This document shows positions 54,738 to 63,702 of a stretch of 64,000 nt of DNA, piece after piece (position 1 is the stretch's first letter; the number at the start of each line of letters is the position of its first letter). The stretch lies in contig NZ_JBCITM010000004.1 in the NCBI RefSeq assembly GCF_039414295.1, positions 62,001 through 126,000 of the forward strand, read 5' to 3'. A program made the translations under genes and the position numbers. The DNA comes from Anoxynatronum sibiricum. Lineage in GTDB: Bacteria; Bacillota; Clostridia; Peptostreptococcales; Tindalliaceae. The notes beneath the pieces are model-generated. The model was not told where the DNA came from. It ran no database searches and saw nothing but the letters and a program-made list of their open reading frames with translations.

Positions 54738-54820
54738 GTTTAGTTTTTGTTTAGACTGCTTCAAGTATGATAGAATGAAATGGAAGCATGGTGATATAGG
54801 GAAAGAAAAGGAGAATGAAG

Positions 54821-55006
54821 ATGAAATGCAATGTGGTGAAGCGCCGATCCGTTGGTATGTTGATCACAACAGTGAGCATAATGTTAGCGATGAACCCGGT
54901 AAGTGCCGCGACCAATTCGACGACAGAGGCGGCCGGCTGGCTGTCAGATTTGATTATTGCCTGCGTCAACCTGTTTGTCCGACTGGTGATGATTTTTGTT
55001 GGATAG
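54821..55006 (+). CDS. Small secreted peptide, 61 residues
   Basis: ATG at 54821 is seven bases after AAGGAG. A Lys/Arg-rich n-region and hydrophobic helix end in PVSAA, a good signal-peptidase site, leaving about 30 residues: Thr/Ser-rich, then hydrophobic (GWLSDLIIACVNLFVRLVMIFVG). A promoter-like TTGTTT / TAGAAT pair precedes it and a terminator follows, so it has its own transcript. It lies directly behind the kinase-regulator pair. A peptide signal, a bacteriocin-like peptide or a small membrane protein are all possible; no homologue recognised. Confidence 0.6.
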   Translation: MKCNVVKRRSVGMLITTVSIMLAMNPVSAATNSTTEAAGWLSDLIIACVNLFVRLVMIFVG

Positions 55007-55078
55007 TCTCTAAGACCAGAAGAAACGGGTGCATCAATTGACGGGTGTTATACGCGTTCTTCATGAAAAAGATTTTTG

Positions 55079-55113
55079 AACCTCTGTTCCTCCGGGAAAC
55101 AGAGGTTTTGTTT
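55079..55113 (+). terminator. Terminator after small peptide gene
   Basis: Ten-bp stem AACCTCTGTT (55079-55088) with AACAGAGGTT (55098-55107), 9-nt loop, then TTGTTTT. Confidence 0.85.
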
Positions 55114-55236
55114 TACGAGAGGTTCATAGTGGTAGATGAGACTGCTGAGAGTCAGGTTAAACTCAGTAACAACGGGTATGAAACAGAAAGAATGTGCGGA
55201 AGTAGAAATTGTCGATAGCCTGAGGGAGGCGCTGTA

Positions 55237-56088
55237 ATGAATCCATATCGAAGTGTCAAAAAAGTAGTCAGGGGAAGAGATGCCAGCGATGGTGCCGGCG
55301 TGAAGCTGGTGCGGGTTTTCAGCAACCGGGATGCCGCTGACTTTGATCCGTTTCTGATGATGGATGCCTTTGACAATGACAAGCCGGAGGAGTATGTGAA
55401 AGGGTTTCCCTGGCATCCCCACCGGGGAATTGAAACCATTACTTATTTGTTGGAAGGAAACGTGGAACATGGTGACAGTCTGGGGAACAAAGGCAACATT
55501 TATGATGGGGACTGTCAGTGGATGACTGCCGGCAGCGGTATTATTCACCAGGAAATGCCCCAGCCGCCGGGACGCATGGTGGGGGTGCAGATTTGGTTGA
55601 ATCTGCCGGCGAAGGACAAAATGACCACTCCCGCCTACGGGGATATTCTGTCAAAAAACGTGCCCCTGTTGGAAGACCAGGGATGTGACGTGCGGGTTAT
55701 TGCCGGTGATTACCGGGGAACCAGTGGAGCCTTTGAAGGCAGATACATTAAGCCCCGGTTCATTGATGTGACCATGCCCCCCCAAAGCATCTGGGTGTTG
55801 GATACAGAGCCTGATAACACCCTTTACACCTATATCTTTTCAGGGGAAGGGTGTTTTGATCCGGATTCCGGCGAAAACACCGGCGCCAAAACCACCCTGC
55901 TTTTTGAGGACGGCAGACAGCTGAAAGTCACCACAGGAGAGAAACCGTTGCGGTTCATTCTTCTTTCGGGCCCGCGGCTCAACGAACCCATTGCCTGGGG
56001 AGGCCCCATTGTCATGAACACAAGCGAAGAACTGGATCAGGCTTTTCAGGATCTGGACGAAGGTACCTTCATTAAAGAACGGATTTAG
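55237..56088 (+). CDS. Pirin-family bicupin protein
   Basis: 283 residues behind GAGGGAGG. N-terminal cupin with metal ligands HPHRGIETITYLLEG (two His), EHGDS (His) and GIIHQEMP (His/Glu), i.e. the complete pirin metal site; the second cupin is in the C-terminal half. Pirins act as quercetin-type dioxygenases or as metal-dependent regulatory partners; which applies here is unknown. Runs of CCCC and GGGG are frequent. The nfo gene follows after 52 bases. Confidence 0.93.
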   Translation: MNPYRSVKKVVRGRDASDGAGVKLVRVFSNRDAADFDPFLMMDAFDNDKPEEYVKGFPWHPHRGIETITYLLEGNVEHGDSLGNKGNIYDGDCQWMTAGSGIIHQEMPQPPGRMVGVQIWLNLPAKDKMTTPAYGDILSKNVPLLEDQGCDVRVIAGDYRGTSGAFEGRYIKPRFIDVTMPPQSIWVLDTEPDNTLYTYIFSGEGCFDPDSGENTGAKTTLLFEDGRQLKVTTGEKPLRFILLSGPRLNEPIAWGGPIVMNTSEELDQAFQDLDEGTFIKERI

Positions 56089-56140
56089 AATATCATCGAA
56101 TATACGTCGAGGCAGAAAGCATGCTGGCAGGAGGAGTACT

Positions 56141-56983
56141 ATGATCACCATCGGATGTCACCTTTCCATCGCAAAAGGATTTTACCAGGCAGGGTTGGAC
56201 GCGGTTTCCATAGGTGCCAATACCTTTCAGTTTTTCACCAGAAATCCTCGGGGTGGGAAAGCCAAGGGGATTGATGAAATAGATGTGAAGCAGCTAAAAA
56301 CCCTCATGAATACCCACCAATTTGGGCCATTGGTTGCCCATGGGGCCTATACCATGAATCTGTGCTCCAACAAACCGGAAACCCGGGCTTTTTCCCGAAT
56401 GATTTTTCAGGATGACTTGGAACGTCTGAAACAACTGCCGGAAAGCGTGTATGTTTTTCATCCCGGTTCCCATGTGGATCAGGGGGTAGAAACCGGCATC
56501 GCCCTGATTGTGGAATCCCTCAATGAACTGTTGACTTCAGAAACAGAAAACTGGATATTGCTGGAAGGCATGTCAGGAAAAGGGTCTGAAGTGGGAAGTG
56601 CCTTCGAAGAACTCAAGATGATCATTGACGGGGTGAAAAACAACCGGCGGCTGGGCATCTGCCTGGATAGCTGTCACCTCTACTCCGCCGGGTACGATAT
56701 TGTCACTGATCTGGATAAGGTGCTGGATCATGCAGACAGTCTCATTGGCCTGGAGCGACTGAAGGCCTTTCATCTCAACGACAGCCTGGTGCCCTTTAAC
56801 TCCCGAAAAGACCGTCACGCCACCATTGGTGAAGGGAGTCTGGGACTTGAGGCACTGGTGAATGTAATGACCCATCCACGTTTGCGGCATCTTCCCTTTA
56901 ACCTGGAAACACCCAATGAGCTTCCAGTGCATCAGGAAGAAATCAGGAAACTGAAAGCAGCTGCAGCCAAGTTCCTTCTGTGA
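56141..56983 (+). CDS. nfo: Deoxyribonuclease IV (AP endonuclease, Nfo type)
   Basis: 280 residues, normal length for the family. TIM-barrel enzyme that cuts the DNA backbone 5' of abasic sites in base-excision repair, using three zinc ions. Signatures: GCHLSIAKGF, FQFFTRNPRG, FHPGSH, ILLEGMSGKGSEVG, GICLDSCHLYSAGYD, FHLNDSLVPFNSRKDRHATIGEG and the closing NLETPNE. Ribosome site AGGAGGAG. Confidence 0.96.
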   Translation: MITIGCHLSIAKGFYQAGLDAVSIGANTFQFFTRNPRGGKAKGIDEIDVKQLKTLMNTHQFGPLVAHGAYTMNLCSNKPETRAFSRMIFQDDLERLKQLPESVYVFHPGSHVDQGVETGIALIVESLNELLTSETENWILLEGMSGKGSEVGSAFEELKMIIDGVKNNRRLGICLDSCHLYSAGYDIVTDLDKVLDHADSLIGLERLKAFHLNDSLVPFNSRKDRHATIGEGSLGLEALVNVMTHPRLRHLPFNLETPNELPVHQEEIRKLKAAAAKFLL

Positions 56984-57040
56984 AACAAATCTTTCGGTGA
57001 ACCGTCTGTATCATTGTCAACATAAAGGAGGCGAAAGCAG

Positions 57041-57502
57041 ATGGTGATTTCTTTATTAATTCCACTGGCACTGCTGGCGATTGTTGTGCTGGTGATTGCC
57101 GGTGCGAGAAGCGGTTCACATCAGGGAGGCGAAGACATGATTCGAAATGTGTACATCTATGTGGTTTTGTTTGCAACATTAATGATGACCATTGGCGGCA
57201 GCGTGGCGGCGTTCATGGCAATGGCAGACATGGTGGCGCCGGCTCCCTACTACCAGAGCTATGAAGATTACCGACGGTGGGGAATTGAACGGGAACTGAA
57301 AGAAGATGGTGAAGTGATGGCTCAGCTGAGCGAAGAAGAAATTCGGGAAAAGTACGATGCCATGGTGATAGCTGAGACAGAGCGACAGGTGGTACGGGCC
57401 AAAAATTCCCTTGTTAAAAGCTTGGGCTGGATTGCCATACCACTGCCCATCTTCCTGTTTTATTCCCGAAAGCTGCGACAACGACAGGCAGCAGGTGCCT
57501 AA
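57041..57502 (+). CDS. Hypothetical three-helix membrane protein
   Basis: 153 residues behind AAAGGAGGCG. Helices at about 2-20, 36-62 and 128-146, with a charged soluble segment between (DYRRWGIERELKEDGEVMAQLSEEEIREKYDAM). The middle of the protein recalls DUF5671-like membrane proteins, but I am not sure of this. The FMN-binding protein follows after 29 bases, so both may belong to one envelope unit. Function unknown. Confidence 0.75.
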   Translation: MVISLLIPLALLAIVVLVIAGARSGSHQGGEDMIRNVYIYVVLFATLMMTIGGSVAAFMAMADMVAPAPYYQSYEDYRRWGIERELKEDGEVMAQLSEEEIREKYDAMVIAETERQVVRAKNSLVKSLGWIAIPLPIFLFYSRKLRQRQAAGA

Positions 57503-57531
57503 TGGCTTGCCAGGCAGAAAGGGTAGGTTAA

Positions 57532-58494
57532 ATGAAATCGATAAATGTTTCCAAACTTAAGAAGAAAAAGGGGCTTATCATTGGTATTCTGCTGATAGTA
57601 TTTCTGGCATCGGGTGTCATCTGGGGGGAACGGTGGTTCCAGCTTCGTCAGTATCGCCAGGAAGTGGCAGCCATTGAACTGACAGGCGTCGACTTAAAAA
57701 CCCTGGAAGACGGCATTTATGAAGGGGAGAAAACCATCACCTGGATCTCTGCGACTGCCAGGGTGACGGTGGAAAACCACCGTATCACCGGTCTGGAATT
57801 TAGTCATCAGCATGACCGGGGAGAAGCGGCCAATGTGATTCCTGGTCAGGTCATGGCGTTCCAAACCACCCAGGTGGATCTGGTGTCGGGAGCCACCAAC
57901 AGCAGCAAAGTGATTCTTCAAGCCATTGAAACGGCTTTAAAATCACCGCCGGTGACTCATATTTCAAAAGAATACCAGTACGAAGGGCCACATCGGGTGG
58001 AAGTGGAAGGCCGGGAACTGGAACTGGTTCGACTACCCAAATCAGTTGCAGAAGAAGTGGTGGTGCGCGATTTCATCAGCTCAGTCACCTTTGACTTTGA
58101 TGAAAAATATAAGCTTTTAGCTGATATTGAGCCACATACCGTCAGTATTGAAAATGAACGGAAGCTGGCACTGGAAGAAGGCCGTTACATGAAAGCGGTT
58201 ACATTGTACCATGTGGATACCCTGAGCGCCAAAGAATACAATGAGGGGCTGTTGGCCAATGGAGCCTGCAATGACTATTATTATGATGGTGTGATGGATC
58301 TGGTAAAACAGTACCAGCTGGTCGACTTTGAAGTGATCAATGTGGATTACGAACAGGTGCTTTCCGATGACACCGGTGGCCCCCAGTGGGGCACTGGGCG
58401 ATACCTTCGCAATTTCCTTGTGGGGCACCGTGAGAATGAAGACTTATGGAAAATATACGATTATGCCATGCCGGTGAACCGATCCGGCCAATGA
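57532..58494 (+). CDS. Membrane-anchored FMN-binding domain protein with novel C-terminal half
   Basis: 320 residues. One N-terminal anchor helix (about 14-32), then an FMN_bind domain (about 60-145) with the covalent-FMN motif SGATNSS. The remaining 175 residues form a separate domain with no recognised family (segments VVRDFISSVTFDFDEKYKLL, EEGRYMKAVTLYHVD, FEVINVDYEQVLSDDTGGPQWG). It is placed next to a flavoprotein reductase gene, on the opposite strand. It may pass electrons to the FMN-less flavoprotein at 29238, but this is only inference. Confidence 0.82.
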   Translation: MKSINVSKLKKKKGLIIGILLIVFLASGVIWGERWFQLRQYRQEVAAIELTGVDLKTLEDGIYEGEKTITWISATARVTVENHRITGLEFSHQHDRGEAANVIPGQVMAFQTTQVDLVSGATNSSKVILQAIETALKSPPVTHISKEYQYEGPHRVEVEGRELELVRLPKSVAEEVVVRDFISSVTFDFDEKYKLLADIEPHTVSIENERKLALEEGRYMKAVTLYHVDTLSAKEYNEGLLANGACNDYYYDGVMDLVKQYQLVDFEVINVDYEQVLSDDTGGPQWGTGRYLRNFLVGHRENEDLWKIYDYAMPVNRSGQ

Positions 58495-58513
58495 TTCCAC
58501 GGGTATGATCAAC

Positions 58514-58564
58514 AACAGCACAAAACCGGAAGTGCCTTGCAGCGGCTTCCGGTTTTGTGCTGTT
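58514..58564. terminator. Bidirectional terminator between FMN-binding protein and flavoprotein
   Basis: Perfect 19-bp stem (58514-58532 with 58546-58564) and 13-nt loop between convergent genes. Confidence 0.85.
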
Positions 58565-58607
58565 ATCTTACCAAAATATAAGAAAGGAGGATGTAAGCAA
58601 AAGGTAA

Positions 58608-60434
58608 TTACTGCTCGTTGGCAACATTTTCACCGGCGATTCTGCCAAAGACGGCAATATCTGCCAGGGCGTTGCCGCCAAGTCGGTTGGCACCATGAAT
58701 ACCGCCAGTGACTTCGCCGGCAGCGTAGAAGCCGGGAATCACATTGCCGTCAGTATCAAGTACCTGTGCCAGGGTGTTGATTTCAATACCACCCATGGTA
58801 TGGTGAACGGTGGGTACGCGGGGACCTGCATAGAAAGGTGCCTGTTCAATTTTTCGGTCAAAAAGGGTGCGGCCAAACTCGTCGGGGCCGCCTTTTTCAA
58901 CAGCTTCGTTAAATGATTCAACGGCCTGAACCAGACTGGCAGGATCCACGTTAATGGCGGCTGCCAGTTCTTCCAGGGTGTCGCCTTTGAATGCACGGCC
59001 CTGATCAATCAGTTCATTAATGGTTTCGTTAAAATTATTCTTTTGAGTTTCGGGGTCAGGGTAGTTGGTGCTGTCTAATACAACGTAAAGATAAGAATCT
59101 GTCTGTTCCATCAGTGCCAGAGTCATCACATCGCGTCGTGCTCCTTCATCAACAAAACGGTTCCCTTCTTTATTGACGAAGATACGGTTTTCAACACCCT
59201 GCTCAATGTTGCCGCTGAGACTTCCGCTGTTGGGATCGCCCAGGGGAAGCAGCTGAATGTCTTTCATGCCGATAAGGCTGGCTCCGATGGCTTCAGCCAT
59301 AACCAGACCATCGCCGGTGGCGCCGGGGTGATTGGTGCTCTTCAGGTTGGTCAGTGCAGGCCAGTCTTCGTTGAAGCGATCACGCATTTCTGAGTTCACT
59401 CCAAATCCGCCGGAAGCCATGACAACACCCTTGGAGGCGTTCAAGGTAACATCGTCGTTGAAATGTTTGGCGATAACACCAGTGACACGACCGTTTTCAA
59501 CAATAAGCTCGGTGGCTTCGGTATCCAGCAGCACTTCAATACCATCATGGGCATTAATGTAGTTGGAGTAAGTGTCAATGAAGCCGGTGCCCAATGGTGT
59601 GGAAGGTTTGTGTGCACGGGGCCACAGGCCGCCAAGAACAGTAAACACCTCATCATTGAACTTCATGCCCAGGCTTTCCAGCCATTCAATGGCCGGATAG
59701 GCGTTTTCCACCAGCACACGAACCAGTTCAGGATTACCCACCTGGTCGCCGCCGTCGAAGGTTTGCTGAAAATGCTTGTCAATGGAATCTTCGATTCCCT
59801 GAGCTTCCTGTCTGCCGGGATCAACAGCGTTGAATGCACCACCGGAAAGAATGGTGTTACCACCCAGGCGGGGCATTTTTTCGATGATAATAACACTGGC
59901 ACCATTTTGATGTGCAGTGACAGCCGCGGCCAGACCGGCACCGCCACCACCAATGACCACCACATCAGCATCGTAGGAAACGGCTTCACCGGTAGCTGCA
60001 GCACTGCCAGCACCGCTTTGAAGGGCAGCAATATCTGCGCCGGCCTGCTCCAATGCATTGATAATGGCTGAAATCAGAGCGTCACTGGTAACGGTTGCGC
60101 CAGAAACAGCGTCAACTGCCAGGTTTTGCTGGGAGAGAATCGCAGCAGGAATTCTTTCGAAAACAAGATCAGTGATGCCGGCACTCTCTTTGTGGTCGGT
60201 TGTTTCAATGCTGACAATTTCATCAGCGGTGACAGTGACTTCAACAGTGAGATCACCGTTGTGTCCGTCAACAGTCGCTGTGTAGGTACCTGCCTGAAAC
60301 AATGCATCAACAGACTCATCAACTGGTGCAGCAGGTGCTTCTGTGGTGGTTGGCTGGCAGGCAGCCAGACTTAACACCATGAATAATGCAAGCAGCAAAG
60401 CCAAGCCTTTCTTAAAATGTGTCAAGCGATTCAT
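58608..60434 (-). CDS. Extracytoplasmic FAD flavoprotein reductase lipoprotein with FMN-binding domain
   Basis: 608 residues from the ATG at 60434. Lipobox LSLAAC (Cys26), FMN_bind domain (about 45-130) with covalent site VSGAT (Thr114), FAD domain with DVVVIGGGGAGLAAA, and the C-terminal FYAAGEVTGGIHGANRLGGNALADIAVFGRIAG. HHTMGGI is present. Family members reduce fumarate, urocanate, cinnamate-like or methacrylate-like acceptors. It is the closest paralogue of 25458 in design but lacks that protein's insert. It has a consensus promoter and a divergent TetR gene, which probably controls it. Confidence 0.9.
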   Translation of the reverse strand: MNRLTHFKKGLALLLALFMVLSLAACQPTTTEAPAAPVDESVDALFQAGTYTATVDGHNGDLTVEVTVTADEIVSIETTDHKESAGITDLVFERIPAAILSQQNLAVDAVSGATVTSDALISAIINALEQAGADIAALQSGAGSAAATGEAVSYDADVVVIGGGGAGLAAAVTAHQNGASVIIIEKMPRLGGNTILSGGAFNAVDPGRQEAQGIEDSIDKHFQQTFDGGDQVGNPELVRVLVENAYPAIEWLESLGMKFNDEVFTVLGGLWPRAHKPSTPLGTGFIDTYSNYINAHDGIEVLLDTEATELIVENGRVTGVIAKHFNDDVTLNASKGVVMASGGFGVNSEMRDRFNEDWPALTNLKSTNHPGATGDGLVMAEAIGASLIGMKDIQLLPLGDPNSGSLSGNIEQGVENRIFVNKEGNRFVDEGARRDVMTLALMEQTDSYLYVVLDSTNYPDPETQKNNFNETINELIDQGRAFKGDTLEELAAAINVDPASLVQAVESFNEAVEKGGPDEFGRTLFDRKIEQAPFYAGPRVPTVHHTMGGIEINTLAQVLDTDGNVIPGFYAAGEVTGGIHGANRLGGNALADIAVFGRIAGENVANEQ

Positions 60435-60494
60435 CAAATTACCCCTTTCAAACTTTTAGAATGTAGTCACTGAATGTACTCAATGACCTAGACC

Positions 60495-60523
60495 ATTCTA
60501 CGATATTGTTAAGACATTGTCAA
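60495..60523 (-). promoter_or_regulatory. Consensus promoter of flavoprotein gene with operator-like overlap
   Basis: On the minus strand TTGACA (60523-60518), exactly 17 bases, TAGAAT (60500-60495). An imperfect dyad TGTTAAGACATTGTCAACA covers the -35 element at 60507-60525. Shared AGACATTGTYAA core with the promoter at 30798. The remaining 60524-60776 holds the tetR leader; no further motif is clear. Confidence 0.75.
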
Positions 60524-60776
60524 CAGATGAAACATGTTTTGCAAAAAAAGAGTATCCTCAAAAACAACAAATGGAGGCTGATTAAAGAGATCAGAAGGAT
60601 GCAACTGAGAGGTGCCATGACAATGATCTGATAATGGGTGAGTGCCAGTACTTTTCATTCTCTGAATGAATTGATATAATGAACCTTAATAACCGGAAAG
60701 AGGAAGGTTTACACACGCATTGTTGCACAGCGCTGAGAAAAAACGGGAACAGAACCCATAAGACTGGAGAGATTTG

Positions 60777-61382
60777 ATGGGAAAGGACTTGACAAACAGG
60801 CAAAAACAGGCGATTGAAACAAAGCAGAAAATCCTTGAAACAGCCACGCGTCTATTTGAGCAGAGAGGGTTTCGGGAAATCACAGTGACAGACATTTGTC
60901 GTGAAGCAGGTATTTCGGTAGGAACATATTATTACTATTATCCGACCAAATATGCAGTGCTGGAGAAAATTTTCGCGGATATTGATGATTATTTCAGGGA
61001 GGTGGTGACACCGCAGATTGCTGAACTCAGGGTATCAGGGATTCGTGCCCAAGTTCTCACTTTTTTTGATGCTTATGCTCACTATACAGTGGAGCAGGGT
61101 CTGGGATTTGTCAAAAAGCTTTATGAAGTTCAGAACAACTTGTTTCGGGTGAAAGGCCGATACCTGCAGGTGTATCTGGCAGAAATCATTACCCGGGGCC
61201 AGGAAACCGGGGAACTGGCCACAGATCTGTCGCCGGAGGAAATGGTGGATTATCTTTTCGTTGCCGCCAGAGGGGTGGTCTATCATTGGGCACTGCATGA
61301 CGGTGAGTATGACTTGGTGGCTGACATGCACCGATACCTGTCACGGTTGTTTAGAACGCTGGAAACTCCTGAAGGAAAATGA
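60777..61382 (+). CDS. TetR-family transcriptional regulator
   Basis: 201 residues; ATG at 60777 is six bases after GGAGA. N-terminal helix-turn-helix: AIETKQKILETATRLFEQRGFREITVTDICREAGISVGTYYYYYPTKYAVLEKIF. The C-terminal ligand domain is of the type that has one long helical bundle and no known ligand. It is divergent from the flavoprotein gene and leads a three-gene unit (TetR, GAF protein, PAS kinase) with only 34-76 bp gaps. Confidence 0.93.
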   Translation: MGKDLTNRQKQAIETKQKILETATRLFEQRGFREITVTDICREAGISVGTYYYYYPTKYAVLEKIFADIDDYFREVVTPQIAELRVSGIRAQVLTFFDAYAHYTVEQGLGFVKKLYEVQNNLFRVKGRYLQVYLAEIITRGQETGELATDLSPEEMVDYLFVAARGVVYHWALHDGEYDLVADMHRYLSRLFRTLETPEGK

Positions 61383-61416
61383 TTGTTCGCTTATCGAGCA
61401 AGGGGAACCGGAGAAA

Positions 61417-62031
61417 GTGAAGGTTTTTGACATGACACACGTTGAACCCAATCATGATGCTGTGAAGTGGCATCAAGTCAACCTGACAACCTCCGCAACA
61501 GATGCAGAACTGAACCATGTGCTTGAATATTATGCTGACTGGGAACCTGAGAGTTTTCAGTGGTCCTGTCTGGCACGGGATTTAAAGCGATTGACTGGAG
61601 CCCTGATTTTGGTGCTTTCGGAGTATTGTCCTGCGAAAATGTCACTGGTGACCCGGAGCATCGAAGGAATACCCCAGAAACTGGAAGCAGTGATTCACCA
61701 GCTGGGGCATCCAATGGTTGGCCATGAATGGGTCCTGGCGGAAGGCGTTTATGAAGAACTAAATAAAGTTCAACTGCATCGTCTGGATTCCATCCACGAA
61801 GCTTCATCCTACCATATTCCAGAGTTCATTGGCTTTACCATTGAAAAAATGCTGGGAATCGGCAGCATTTACAGCATGGGTTTTCTTCACGACAACCAGC
61901 TGCTGGGAAACTTCGTGCTGGCCATGCCCAAAGGTCATGAACTGGTCTCGGAGCGCCAGATCATGCTCTTCAGTCAGGGCGTTGGTCGTGTATTGGCTCA
62001 TGCCGGAATGGATAGATCGAATGAATCATAA
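61417..62031 (+). CDS. Stand-alone GAF-like sensory protein
   Basis: About 204 residues; GTG at 61417 (three bases after GGAG) or ATG at 61432 are both possible, while the open frame reaches 61261 inside tetR. The centre reads LKRLTGALILVLSEYC ... GSIYSMGFLHDNQLLGNFVLAMPKG, the GAF pattern of small-molecule sensor domains. No output domain is present. It is directly upstream of a PAS kinase, so it may sense for that kinase in trans. No ligand can be named. Confidence 0.7.
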   Translation: MKVFDMTHVEPNHDAVKWHQVNLTTSATDAELNHVLEYYADWEPESFQWSCLARDLKRLTGALILVLSEYCPAKMSLVTRSIEGIPQKLEAVIHQLGHPMVGHEWVLAEGVYEELNKVQLHRLDSIHEASSYHIPEFIGFTIEKMLGIGSIYSMGFLHDNQLLGNFVLAMPKGHELVSERQIMLFSQGVGRVLAHAGMDRSNES

Positions 62032-62107
62032 AAACAATCATCACCAGACACAGCAGAGAGAAAGAAGCAGGGATGGGGAGTTATTCAGGGAAAGCAGGTG
62101 AAATAAT

Positions 62108-63607
62108 ATGTATGTTGACATAAATCAATCCATCATTGAACATCTGCCCATGGGGTATGCCCGGCACCAAATAATTTGTGATGAAAAGGGACAGCCTGTG
62201 GATTACCGTTTTCTCGAAGTCAATTCAGCTTATGAAACCATGACGGGGCTTCGGGCTGATGCTGTCATTGGCAAGCTGGAAAGCGACGTTTTTCCCAGAG
62301 AATCCCGCAGACGCTTTGACTGGATTAAAACCTTTGGCCAGGTGGCACTGTTTGGGACAAATCACGAATTTACTGAATACTCTGTAGCTTTGGAGCGATG
62401 GCATCACATGACTGTGTATTCACCGGCTCAAGGAGAGTTCATTACTCTCTTTCAGGATGTGACAGATGTTAAAAGGAATGAAAAATCGCTGGAAGAAGCG
62501 CTGGCCTTCAACCGACAGATTATTCAGTATGTGAATGAAGGAATCATCGTTTACGATACAGAGCTGCGTTACCGGGTGTATAATCCGTATATGGAAGAAC
62601 AGACCGCTGTTAGTGCCGGAGAGGTTTTGGGAAAGCATCCCTGGACGGTTTTTCCGGAAACGCTTGAAAATGGTGTGATGGCATATCTTCACCGCGCTTT
62701 GGAAGGAGTTCGCAGCAGTGATGTGGAACTTCATTTTAAACATCATCAGACCGGCGAAGATATCTGGTCATATCAATCCTTCGGTCCCATGCTGGATGAA
62801 TCAGGAAAACTGGCAGGTGTGATCGTCACCATACAGGATGTGACAGATAAAAAAAGAGCCATGGCTGAACTGGAAAAAGCAAAAAAAGAAGCAGAAGCTG
62901 CCAATGTGGCCAAAAGTCAGTTTCTTGCCAATATGTCTCATGAAATCAGAACGCCCATGAATGGATTTATGGGAATGCTTCAATTACTTGAAACAACAGA
63001 TCTCAATGAAGAGCAGGAGGAACTGCTGGCGCTTACCAAAAGATCTTCAGAGGCATTGCTGGCGGTGTTAAATGATATCCTTGATTTCTCCCGTATTGAA
63101 GCCCATAAAGTCCAGCTGTCAAATAAACCCTTTCACGTGCGCCAACTGTTTTCTGATACGCTGGGACTCTTCCAGGGAACAGCATCAGAAAAGGGCCTGA
63201 TGTTGAAAAGTCATATCGACCCATTGATTCCGGAATATCTGGTGGGAGACGCTTTCAGGCTTCGTCAGATCACTGCCAATCTGGTGGGTAATGCCGTGAA
63301 GTTTACCACCAGCGGATCAGTCTGCCTGGAAGCTTCGGTGGAACCCGGTGAGAAGCAGCACAGTGTGAAGTTGAAAGTATCCATTACTGACACAGGTATT
63401 GGCATTCCACCGGATCAACTGGAAGCTATTTTCGAACGGTTTGTACAAACTGACAGCTCAGACAACCGGGTTTATGGCGGTACCGGATTGGGGCTGGCCA
63501 TATCCAAAGGACTGGTGGAGCTTATGGGAGGCAGCATCCAGGCTTCCAGTAAGATGGGAACCGGGAGCTGTGTTACTTTCAGCTGTTTGTTGGACACCAT
63601 TATATAA
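62108..63607 (+). CDS. PAS-PAS sensor histidine kinase, soluble
   Basis: 499 residues. Two PAS domains (about 10-115 and 125-250), a short coiled coil, HisKA with MSHEIRTPMNGFMGM, and HATPase with NLVGNAVKF, TDTGIGIPPDQ and YGGTGLGLAI. No membrane helix and no receiver. The H-box and overall plan closely match the kinase at 32650, so these are paralogues. The partner regulator is not in the window. Ribosome site AGCAGGTG. Confidence 0.9.
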   Translation: MYVDINQSIIEHLPMGYARHQIICDEKGQPVDYRFLEVNSAYETMTGLRADAVIGKLESDVFPRESRRRFDWIKTFGQVALFGTNHEFTEYSVALERWHHMTVYSPAQGEFITLFQDVTDVKRNEKSLEEALAFNRQIIQYVNEGIIVYDTELRYRVYNPYMEEQTAVSAGEVLGKHPWTVFPETLENGVMAYLHRALEGVRSSDVELHFKHHQTGEDIWSYQSFGPMLDESGKLAGVIVTIQDVTDKKRAMAELEKAKKEAEAANVAKSQFLANMSHEIRTPMNGFMGMLQLLETTDLNEEQEELLALTKRSSEALLAVLNDILDFSRIEAHKVQLSNKPFHVRQLFSDTLGLFQGTASEKGLMLKSHIDPLIPEYLVGDAFRLRQITANLVGNAVKFTTSGSVCLEASVEPGEKQHSVKLKVSITDTGIGIPPDQLEAIFERFVQTDSSDNRVYGGTGLGLAISKGLVELMGGSIQASSKMGTGSCVTFSCLLDTII

Positions 63608-63702
63608 GTGGTGAACTTGCAAGCTTTCATCATTCAGGCTGCCAGAATATTGGGAGTATCGCTTAAGTGATGGAAGCGTCACAGAACAGGGGAGGAAGCG
63701 GC

